Of a stretch of DNA of 64,000 nt, positions 37,401 to 49,400 are shown one piece after another. Both the position numbers and the translations under genes were made by a program. The stretch spans positions 36,350,108 to 36,414,107 of the forward strand of contig NC_088304.1 of the NCBI RefSeq assembly GCF_032854445.1, written 5' to 3'. Under the pieces are notes generated by a model. That model worked only from the letters and a program-made list of their open reading frames with translations, made no database searches and was not told the DNA's origin. Source of the DNA: Liolophura sinensis (Eukaryota; Mollusca; Polyplacophora; Chitonida; Chitonidae). The stretch's first letter is position 1; each line of letters starts with the position of its first letter.

Positions 37401-40400
37401 TGACGATGTGTCACGACTCACATTTGTCTATTAGGGCTATAACCCTAACTGGTGTTTTATATACAGTTTTAATACTTGATGGATACATACAGACACAGAT
37501 GACGATGTGTCATGACTCACAGTTGTCCATTAGGGCTATAACCCTAACTGGTGTTTTATGTACAGTTTTAATTTTTGGTGGATATGTAGATACATATATG
37601 ACGATGTGTCGCGACTCACAATTGTCCATTAGGGCTATGACCCTAACTGGTGTTTTATGTACAGTTTTAATATTTGATGGATACATACAGACACAGATGA
37701 CGATGTGTCACGACTCACATTTGTCTATTAGGGCTATGACTCTAACTGGTGTTTTATATACAGTTTTAATATTTGATGGATACATACATACACAGATGAC
37801 GATGTGTCACGACTCACATTTGTCTATTAGGGCTATAACCCTAACTGGTGTTTTATGTACAGTTTTAATACTTGATGGATACATACATACACAGATTACG
37901 ATGTGTCGTGACTCACAATTGTCCATTAGGGCTATAACCCTAACTGGTGTTTTATGTACGGTTTTAATACTTAATGGATACATACAGACACAGATGACGA
38001 TGTGTCGTGACTCACAGTTGTCCATTAGGGCTATAACCCTAACTGGGGTTTTATGTACAGTTTTTATATTTGGTGGATACATACATACACAGATGATGAT
38101 GTGTCATGACTCACATTTCTCCATTGCCGCTGATGTCATGGTTACCAGATTGCCATTTCTCTATGTATACTTTATAAATAAATATGATTTTGTGTCTGGG
38201 CTGTTAATCCTACTGTTTTCGACATCGAGTTTTAATTTTTGGTGGATACATGTATACACAGAGGACTGTGTGTCACGACTTACATTCAGTCCATTTCCCA
38301 CGGTTGTCACGGGGTCGCTGCTTTCATTATATACACTATGTAAATAGAAATAATTTTGTGACTACAACTCCAACTGTTTTAGGAATTTTTTTTCATTTGT
38401 GGCGGACACATTTGTCCACTTGCGCAGTTGTCATAGTAACCACACACCTGTCATCAACACCCATGAGGATATTCCTCAGGGAATATGCTCAGCACAATGC
38501 TGCTGACATTCGTTATTACATTTATTCTACATTTCAAACAAATCCATTTGTTCTGTTTACCTGAACTCTTTTTGGACTCTTGCCTCAGCAAATTTGTTTG
38601 ATAGTTATCATACACAGTTGTTGTCATGCAGACTACTTAATTTCCAGACTGACCACTGCGGTCAGTAAAAGTGTTGTTTTTAATCCAGTTTTACTCAGCG
38701 AGAAAAAAGCTGAGAAAGTTTTTCTACTTTTATATGTAAGGAGACATCCTCAACTTTGTCTTAAGATATAAAACCATTTGGAGGCCTCTGTGGCAGAAGT
38801 GGTTAGCATGCAGGATGGCGCAATGACCCAGGAGCCTTCCACCAGTGTGTTCACTGTGAGGTCAAGTCCAGTTCATGCTGGTTTCCTCTCTGACTTTAGG
38901 TGGGACAGTCTGTCAGCAACCTGCAGATGGTCATGGGTTTCTCCCAGGCTCTGCACCAAATTGCTGGCCACCGGATTGCAAGTGAAGTATTCTTGAGTAA
39001 GGCATAAAACAGCAATCAGATAAATGAATAGGTAGATAAACCATTTGTGTCATTTATTTTTTAATCCACGTGTATGATTGTCCTTTTACACTTTCAGTGT
39101 CAGAGCGAGATCTCCAGTCAGACAGCCCCTTTACCCGTGCTCTGACCGAATCACTCTGTGTACAGAAAGAGGAGCAGACAAAGAGAAAAACTAACCCTCC
39201 AGGGACTTCCAAAATACTCACTAAGGCTCTGAAGAAAGCCAAACAGGAAGAGAAGACAAAGGTAAGAAAACCAAGTCACTTCTTTTCTGTGTCTTTTGTT
39301 AGATAGAAAGAAAACATAAAAGGTGATATAAGCATGACTAAAAAGACAACTAGAAATTGTATCTGAAAGTTTGGCCTGTAGAAATTCTTTAAGGAGTACA
39401 TTAAAGGCATTAAGATGGTACTTTTAGTGCCAAGTTTTACAACTAAGGTATTAATCATACTTCGCAAAAAATGTGGATAAACCAACAATATGGATAATTC
39501 AAGCCTAGATAACCCTAGAATATAATAAATCAACCCCAGAATATGGATAAATCAACCCTAGATAACCCTAGAATATGGATAAATCAACCCTAGATAACCC
39601 TAGAATATGGGTAAATCAACCCTAGATAACCCTAGAACATGGATGTCAGCTGTAGAATATGGATAAATCAAGTGTAGAATATGGATAAATCAACCCTAGA
39701 TAACCCTAGAATATGGATAAATCAAGTGTAGAATATGGATAAATCAAACCTGGATAACCCTAGAATATGGATAAATCAACTGTAGAATATGGATAAATCA
39801 ACCCTAGAATATGGATAAACCAACCATAGAATAAGGATAAATCAACCGTAGATAACCCTAGAATATGGATAAATCAGCTGTAGATTATGGATAAATCAAC
39901 CCCGGAGTGATTGAGTGAGTGCTTGGGGTTTAACATCGTACTCAACAATTTTTCAGTCATATGACGACGAAGGAATCATTAGGGTGCATGCACGTGTAAT
40001 GTGCCTCCTTGTTGCAGGACAGATTTCCACCGCTCTTTTATTTAGTGCTGCTTCACTGAGACGACTTACCGAAGGCAAGTAAGGCGCCCCGCCGAGCCAT
40101 TATACTGATACGGGTCAACCAGTTGTTGCACTATCCCCTTCATGCTGAACGTCAAACGAGGAAGTTACAACTTCCTCTTTCAAAGTCTTAGGTGTGACTC
40201 GATCAAGGATTGATCCTGGATCTACCGGTCCCGAAGCGGACGCTCTACCAACTGTGCTATCTGGGCCAGTTATCAACCCTGGAATATGGATAAATCAACC
40301 CTAGATAACCCTAGAATACAGATAAATCAGCCGTAGAATATGGATAAATCAAGTGTAGAATATGGATAAATCAACCCTAGAATATGGATAAATCAACCCT

Positions 40401-43400
40401 AGAATATGAATAAATCAATCCTAGATAACCCTAGAATATGGATAAATCAACCCTAGAATATGGATAAACCAACCATAGAATATGGATAAATCAACCTGAT
40501 AACCCTAGAATATGGATAAATCAGCCGTAGGCTATGGATAAATCAACCTAGAATATGGATAAATCAATCCTAGATAACCATAGAATATGGATAAATCAAC
40601 CCTAGATAACCCTAGAATATGGATAAATCAACTTTAGAATATGGATAAATCAACTGTAGAATATGGATAAATCAACTGTAGAATATGGATAAATCAAGCG
40701 TAGAATATGGATAAATCAACCGAAATGAAGTATCCTCAGTTACACTGCACAGACTTCTCTTGCCCTAACACATGTATTTTGTATCAGATTGGCTTTGACT
40801 TGCACAAACACATGTTACATGTACATGCGCATGTTAAAGTTTTAAGAGTTTTATTCAGAGCTGAACAGAAAAATTGTATCGCATCATCCGTGCATTATTG
40901 TGTGGGCCATTCAGGGCTTTCTGGAAGACAGATACATGTGCCTTATCAACCAATGGGTAGGTATATTTTGGATCAAATTATCATTTGGTTGTTGCGGTTT
41001 CAAAAATTTATATCATGTTAGAATTCTAACTCCTCCTGTTCCTCACATATTTTAAATCAGTAGGTTTAGAGTAGGGTTGGTTTTTTCACTCATTGGGTTT
41101 TCACTCATTATTCGGTTATAGCATCATACATGTACACTGTTATCCACAATTTCGTGGTTATATGGTCTGTCTGGCCAAGAAAAGGCACTAGTGCAGCGTA
41201 GCCAGTGGACGCATGGTGGAGGGGTTTAATCCCCGGGAATCTGGCTAGTTCCACCCATAAACCTCACCAACCTCTTATTAGTGAATTATGCTTAAGTAGT
41301 ATGAAAACTAGCATGGACTATATTTTATTGTTGCTGCAGGACCCAGGGGGAGGTGGAGAGATGGTGGAGGCCTGGGGTCCACAGGCTAATCACCCCACAA
41401 AGACTGAGGTCCCTAATCACCCCCTGATAGACCCCACACAGAGCAGTGGGAAAAGACCGGGGTCAGTCAGGTGAGCAGAAAAGTAACATGTTACACTGTA
41501 AACTACCATACATTACACTGTAAACTAACATACATTACACTGTAAACTAACGCATATTACACTGTAAACTAACATATATTACTCTATTAAAACTACAAAC
41601 ATAACACTGTAAACTAACATGCATTACACTGTAAACTAAATTTGGGAAGGTCTGCCAACAACGGGTGATGGCTGTGAGTTTCCCCTGGGCTATGCTCTGG
41701 TTTTCTTCCCACCATAATGCTGGCCACTGTCATGTAAACATACATTGTACTGTAAATTAACATACATTTTACTGTAAACTAACATACATTACATTGTAAA
41801 TTAACATATATCACATTGTAAACTAACCTACATTACTCTGTAGACTACCATACAATACACTGTAGACTACCATATATTACACAGTAGACTAATGTACATT
41901 ACACTGTAGACTAACCTACATTACACTGTAGACTACCATGCATTACACTGTAGAATACCATGCATTACACTGTAGCTACAACTACCATACAGTGTATTGA
42001 ATTCAGGGCCCTCACACACCTTCCCGAAAAAGAGAAAACAGAAAATATAAAAAACCTTTTAAAAAACAGGTGTGTGTAGTTTCTGATATAGTTTTCACTG
42101 TTCTTTCTCATGCTTTAATACTTCTGTTGACTTTTGATTCTTCACTATATGTCATGTTTGCTTTATGATTTTGATGTGACTAATCCAGATAACTCCTAAC
42201 ACACACTGTTTTTCTGTTTGTGATTTCACAGGGGCACATGGAGGCACAGGTAATAACACATCCTAACCTGGTGGTTTTCTTAGTCAAACTCTTCATCAGG
42301 TCCACCTGGATAATATGTTGTCATTCTTAATCCCATTTTTGACTATTGAACCAATTTTTTTTTTTGACACGTGCCCGTGTAAAAATCTATCTTGTCTGTT
42401 CATTGAAGTCTTAATTTTGTACTTACCCTCAGCATGGAGGATATACAGTGTTTATATGTCTTATTACATGTATACATGTACAGACATGTTAGAACATTCT
42501 TTTGTCTTTTAGGGGCCTCTGTAGCTCAGTCGGTTAGCGACGCGGCGCAGCGTAATGACCAGGAGCCTCTCACCAATGCGGTCGCTGTGAGTTCAAGTCA
42601 AGCTCTTTCTGGCTTCTGCACAGGCCGTAAGTGGGAAGGCCTCCCGGTTTCCCTCCCACCAAAATGCTGGCCGCCATCATATAAGTGAAATATTCTTGAG
42701 TACGGCATGAAACACTAATCAAATCAAATTAAATCGTTTGTCTTTAGGGCAAAATTCACCAGTTTATCGTATTATATTGTCATATGCACATCATCGTGTC
42801 ATGGCAGATGAAATCTGTGAGTCACATTCAGGGAGGTTTTCTTTTGCCAAAGACTGCTCAGGTGTCCCCATTCAACGCCTGGAGACTTGGGGTCAGGTCG
42901 TGCCAAAGACTGCTCAGGTGTCACCCCTCAGAGTCTGGAGACTTGGGTCAGGTATACCAAAGACTTTAAAAATGGTACTTGTTGTTTGCCTCACTTGAAG
43001 CCAAGCACTTGGACTTTAGAGCAAGGAAACAGGACTGGTTGCCCCCATGTCAGTTAGATGTGACTGGCTGAGGTGTCTTTAGCCAAATAATTCAGTGGCA
43101 GCAGTATTTTGGCGGCTTTGAACTCACCCTGCCTTGAAGACACCAATACCTAATGACTCCTCGTCGTCATATGACAAGCAAAATTGTTAGTTGTTAAAAC
43201 CCAGATCATATATTCTGTTGCTGGTGTTCTGCAGCTGTGCAGTCTTTTCAAGGTATTCTTATGTTTTTGCCACCCCTAGTTGGTGGAGCCTACCCCACGC
43301 CCGGATCGGATCAGTAAAGACTACCACAAGGAGTACCCTAGTATAGAGATAGAGGGTCGGCGTACAAGTGAGGAAGAGTGGAGACAGACAGAGAAAACAT

Positions 43401-46400
43401 AACATGGAGACTGTTAAGCTGGAGAACAGGTTAGGCGTAAAACACTAATCAAATCAATAAATCAAATACAGCACACAATGTAATATTGATTTGGGTTTGG
43501 TGCCTTATTAAAGCATATTTGACTTCAGTAATGACGGTCTAATTTAATTAGTGTATAGCCAAACACAACACACTTAAACTACATGTACTGTAAATCTTGT
43601 ACCTTTTCAATCATCAAACCACCAAATGGATATTATGCATACAAATATTATGAAAAGACTGCTAAAAATCATTTTGTTTGTGTCACTTAAGATGCAAGCT
43701 TCATATAAAGGTGAAAATTATTTCTGTATGCCCATCTCTACTACTTGTACAAGTAGCAATCAAGTTATATATGTATGTACTCAACCCAGTCAGCAGAAGC
43801 TTGACTTGAACATGCAGTCTTGCAGGTCCTCATGCGAATCAAGAACAGTGTCTGAGAGGACTGATGAAGAGAAAGCATATGCTATGGTAGAAATAAGACC
43901 CATAAGTCAGGCGGCCAGTAGGGCCAGTTGACCTTAAAATGACTTGGCCCGTCCATAACTTTACATGCCTTTTTGATTTAGAATTTAGTAATGAAATTTA
44001 ACATTGCAGTTTGTCTTCATAGTACATGTATTTTATCTTTGTAAAGAGACTGTGACAGACTGATCAAGACTTGTACGCTTTTAGGCAGTTTAGGTGCTAG
44101 AATATTGTAGCCAAGAAATCAGGTGTGAACTTACATTATTGGTTAAGGTGTAAAGGATGGTCAGCGGTGCTTGAATCGAAATTCAGCAGGTCGAGATTCT
44201 GTCATACATGTATTTAAATTACTTTTTGGTCCTTAACATCAGTGGTTTGTCACCTTTATATGACAATAAACGTTCATTTTATAGTTACTTTTCACTAATC
44301 CTTTAAAAGCATGTTCATTGTTCTGACACATACATGCAACCCTGCACGTACATTTGTATAGTTGCCTGCCACACATGCTGGAGCTGGCCACCATTTTAGA
44401 AGTGAAATATTCTTGATTACAGCATAAAGCACCAATCCTATAAATAAATAAATAACACATACTGGAGGTGATGTATTCCTGAGTTTGTCATCTTTCAGAC
44501 TTTGACATTGGCGAACTATAAACTTATTGTCTTGAATCATTTTCTTGTTACATGTATATCTAATGGTTGATTTTTCACGTTTTACCTCTGGTAGTTTCTT
44601 TGATCAGTGAAATGTTCAGAGCAGCATTAACCACTAATCATGTATGCGAAATCATAACTTATCTACATTGTTCTGACCATTATGTATGCAGGAAGTTGAC
44701 AGTGAAGATGAGTGGGAGGGGCTTATCGATGCCACTGACACGGAGGCAGATCCTGACTCCGCCCTGCTGCTCCTGCAGGACAGTAACTTCAGGAAAAAGC
44801 TTATGACACGGATGGAAACAAGCTCCAAGCAGGTGTTAGAGTGTATGTTACAAGGGGCTTCCAGGGTGAGGACTGCCCTGAGGGTCATCACTAATCTGGT
44901 CACGCTCAAATGGTGAGTGGTGTGCCCAGGGTGGGGTTGAATGTTATCCAACATGTAAATCCTTATGGCCATTAAAATGTGCAAATTGCAACTGAACATA
45001 AATATGAGCTTACATGTACATGTATGGTAGGATTCACCTGCTGGGCCAGTTTAAATGTAACCAAACTGTCATGGAAGCCTGATTCTCAGTTTATTGTGTA
45101 GAAATTTAAATACCCTAAATGACGGGTTTCCGTGGTTAGCGCGCTAGCACAGCATAATTACCCAGGAGCTCTGGCCGTACCTGGGAAGGTCTGGCCAACA
45201 ACCCCAGGGTTTTCTCCAGGCTTCCTCCCACTATACTGGTGGTCGCCATCTTATAAGTGAAATATTCTTCAGTATGGCATAAACACCAGTCAAATAAATG
45301 AATAAATAAATAAATAAATTTATACTAAATGACCGTACATTTCATCCATGGCTAACTTGCCAATTTTTCCTGATTGTGAGAGTCTTATTGATTTTAGGAA
45401 GGTGTTTTGAGGTTTGCTTGAACTGCGGGATTATATATTGGAAAATTGTAAGTTTCAGTGCCAAAACTAACATTTTGTGACATTTGTTTGCCTCTAAAAA
45501 TGCACTTTTGTGGGCGAGATCATTTAAGATACATATGACCTGTTTATCCTTACATATAGCATAAATGGAAATGGATTTTACAGAAAATGTAAACATGTAC
45601 ATGTACATCTAACTGGCATCAAACAAGAACTTAGCACCTTTCATTATCAACATTATCAAATCTAAAGTTTGTACATGCCTTATGAAGAACATACCATGTA
45701 AATAAAATACATCTATGCATTTCTAGGTACTTTTTCACATGTACATCTACTGTAGTTATTTGAGAAGAGAACTACAGATAAAGTTGAGGCTTTTAAGTAT
45801 TATACCAGCCCTGTCTGGTCCCTGCGAATGATGTACCACAAGTATTTGTGCTTCAGCCATTTGTCAAGCTTTACTCCATCTCTAGCTAGGTCGGGCTGAT
45901 AATATTAGTTATGATTTTTGACATGGCTGAGTACAACATTTAGTAAGTAAATCAGGTAAATTAATAAACCAGTACAAAAGTCCTAACACTGACTTGAACA
46001 AACTGGTTCCAAGGCCCACAATGCTGTATGTTGGATGGTTATAGGAGAATAAGATGGGTTTGTTCGCGTAGTAACATATACTAGTGTGATACCAGTGTTT
46101 TCCATCTCCCTGTTTCAGTGATGTCTGCTTGATAGTGAACTTTGTGGAGACGGTTGGCCTGCCTGCCTCTGTACTGAGTCTGCTGAAGGCTATTCTGGAC
46201 ACGCCTGCCTGTCATGGAGGTCAGGAAAGTACACACACTTTGGCAGGGTATTCTGCACATGTCTGTCGTATAAATCGATAGTGCGATTTTAAACAGGTTC
46301 ATATATTTGGCTGCAAAAGTGTTTGATTTTGCTAGTAACACTTGTTCAGAATTATTATCAGTTATTGTTATGAGGCTGCTTACTGGCCAATGGGCGTTAA

Positions 46401-49400
46401 ATCCTTAGGTTCAGACTAGAATGAATGATTATGGCTTAACGCCACATCGGCAATATTTCAGCCATAATCGTGGCACATGGTTCAGACTAGAATATTTCAG
46501 CCATATCGTGGCGATGGTTCAGACTAGAATATTTCAGCCATATCGTGGCGATGGTTCAGACTAGAATATTTCAGCCATATCGTGGCGATGGTTCAGACTA
46601 GAATATTTCAGCCATATCGTGGCGATGGTTCAGACTAAATATTTCAGCCATATCGTGGCGATGGTTCAGACTAGAAGCGTGCCACTCATCAGATGAATGT
46701 ATTAAGGTATGAATAAAGCCTCTAGGGCCATTTAACCCATATATTAAGTGAAAACTTCTTGTGTATGGTGTAATTTAGAACAGCCCTGAACAACAATCAA
46801 AACAACAATCAAATAATGTATAGTATTATTTGATTGTTGTTTAGAGCTGTTCTCAAGAAGTTAATAATTATTAAGTTAATAATTAGTAAGGTGAGTTTTA
46901 TAGATGGAGGAAACCACTGACTGAAATCCCAGACTGCAGTCAATCACTTATGTGACCACAGCCTAGCAAGTGATGAGAGTGGAACAATGGAAAAATTCCC
47001 TGTCCAAGGATTGCTCCTGCACTTAATGCACCTCACCACTGAACCACACCTCACCACTGATCCAAACCTCACCACTGAGCCACACCTCACCACTGAACCA
47101 CACCTCACCACTGAGCCACACCTCGCCACTGAGCCACACCTCACCACTGAATCACACCTCACCACTGAACCACACCTCACCACTGAGCCAAACCTCACCA
47201 CTGAACCACACCTCACCACTGAGCCACACCTCACCACTGAACCACACCTCTCTCCCTCCACTGGCTATAGTGTACACATTCAACCCTGTATGTTTTGCAT
47301 ATTTTCTTTCAAGGGACCGTCCACATAATTTGTGTGCCATTGTGTTGTTTTGATTTACGCAACAAGATTATTTGAAATAGAACTTTAGTTTTTATAACAG
47401 AGCAAGCCAAAAGTACTCTTTTAATGCAGCAAGTGAAAATAAAAGTGGAAAATAACAACACTTGTCACAGCTGCACCTTGAATGCAAAGACTCTGCCTGT
47501 CTTGGATGTTTGGGTGAAGGAGAGAGCAAGAAAATGTGCAACCATTGCCTTGCCTAAATATAATATTATGTGATGAAAAACCATATTTCACTTCTGTATT
47601 TTCATAACACATGGTTTACTTTCCTTTTTAGGGATTTACCTCCCTTGATGGAAAGTACTTGTCATTGATTTCAGTATTAAAGCATATGGGACTATGGAGA
47701 GTATTGTCGTTCACTTAGTCATCTTCCTTTTCCACTGTTCGTAGCAACCCTGGTGTCAGCAGATTCTCATTGACCTGGTGATCGCTGTCAATGCTTACTT
47801 TGCCAGTGAGATCAGCTGGACACAGCGTGTGGACAAACACTGGTAAGAGTCTCTCACAATAAGACATGATGAGAAATATTCAAAAATGGTGTACTACAGG
47901 GCAAAAATCTGTGTGGTAAACCATGGTTTTAATCTTCAGTTTTTGTCAATGAACACTGTCACAGTTTCGCCTGAAAACAAGGGCCATTTAAAGTTTCAGT
48001 ACTAGTTTGCATTTTGGCTGGTGTCTACATGTAATATTTGGTGATATTATAATTATATGTAGTATGATTGGGTCTGCGTGCATGGAATCTGTGACTTATT
48101 GATTTCATCGCTCTTTTAACACCCTACTCTAGAATTCTTCTCATACTGGTATACTTTTATATATATGTGCTCAGTTTTAGGGGTAAAGGAAATCTAAGTG
48201 CCTGGTTTAAACCACTGACCATTGCCACATTACTGACAAACTTTCTTTCATGTGACGTGTGTGTTCGTGTGCAGATATGCACAACAAATATTTGATTGTG
48301 TCATATGATCACCATCGACCACTTATTGTCACCAAGGCCCCATGAACAGTGTGAGCAGGAAAATGCACAAATCTGTCCATTTTCTGGGATTTTTGTGAAC
48401 CCATGAAATTGGCCGACTAAAATCTAATTTAAATAGGTGCATAAAATGCGCTGGAAGTTGCACTTTAATAAGTGAATATGTTGACAATTTGGGACAATGT
48501 ACAGTGGGGATGGCTGGAGTTTCACCAGTTTCCTCCTACCACAATGCTGGTCACTGTTATATAAATGAAATATTCTTGAATATGGCGTAAAACAGCAATC
48601 AAATAAGAAAATAAATGTCTACATACCTGTACCTGTGTTTTTGCAGCTCTGATGTTTACCTGGGTGCATGTGTGGAGTTCATAAGCCTGTTGCCACAGCT
48701 GTTACTACAGAAGGTGGATGTGGATATCAGACTGAGAGAGCAAACTCTATTGGTAATGGGTAATCATGAGACGATTACTAAGTGCATGTGTACTATACAA
48801 GCTAGGTTAATAGTTTTCTCCCATATACTCTATAGCAAGCCACTGGCCTACTAGTGGTTTGGCTGTAACTTTGTTGTGGAATGATTGTAGAATGTTCAGT
48901 GGTGTCTGGTCACCATATATAAATGTGGTTATGATATCATCCGTGATCCCAAACCGCGCTAAAACTGTTATCAGTGTTAGATATTCATGTGGTTCATTTC
49001 GTCATTTACTTCAAACCATTATGTTATTGGCTTAAACATTGTGAAATACTTCAGTGCTAAAACTTCAGTGGGGCCTCCGTAGCTCAGTCGGTTAGCGTGC
49101 TAGCGCAGCGTAATGACCCAGGAGCCTCTCACCAATGCGGTCGCTGTGAGTTCAAGTCCAGCTCATGCTGGCTTCCTCTTCAGCCATAAGTGGGAAGGTC
49201 TGCCAGCAACCTGTGGATTGTCGTGGGTTTCCCCCAGGTTGTGCCCGGTTTCCACCCACCATAATGCTGGCCGCCGTCGTATAAGTGAAATATTCTTGAG
49301 TACGGCGTAAAACACCAGTCAAATAAATAAATAAATAAATAAAACTTCAGTAGTAGCTTGTGTAATGGAATTTTGTTTATTTGATCAGAACAAAACATGC

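Noticed and set aside
33044-38347. 1767-codon open frame
   Set aside because: It is the 99-bp minisatellite read in one frame. The unit has no stop and is divisible by three, minus-strand frames are open too, and it lies in an STK36 intron.
39540-40720. Interstitial telomere (AACCCTAG motifs)
   Set aside because: CCCTAG/CCCTAA occurs only once or twice per larger unit; not a (TTAGGG)n run.
42232-42249. 18-nt micro-exon between STK36 exons 8 and 9
   Set aside because: Flanked by tttcacag and gtaata, but it does not repair the phase and its six residues are uninformative; kept only as a note under exon 8.
44652-44999. Minus-strand 115-codon frame over STK36 exon 10
   Set aside because: Antisense shadow of a conserved exon.
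49079-49160. tRNA gene
   Set aside because: Box A and box B are present but no cloverleaf with acceptor stem was seen; it is the head of SINE family B, and other copies share it.
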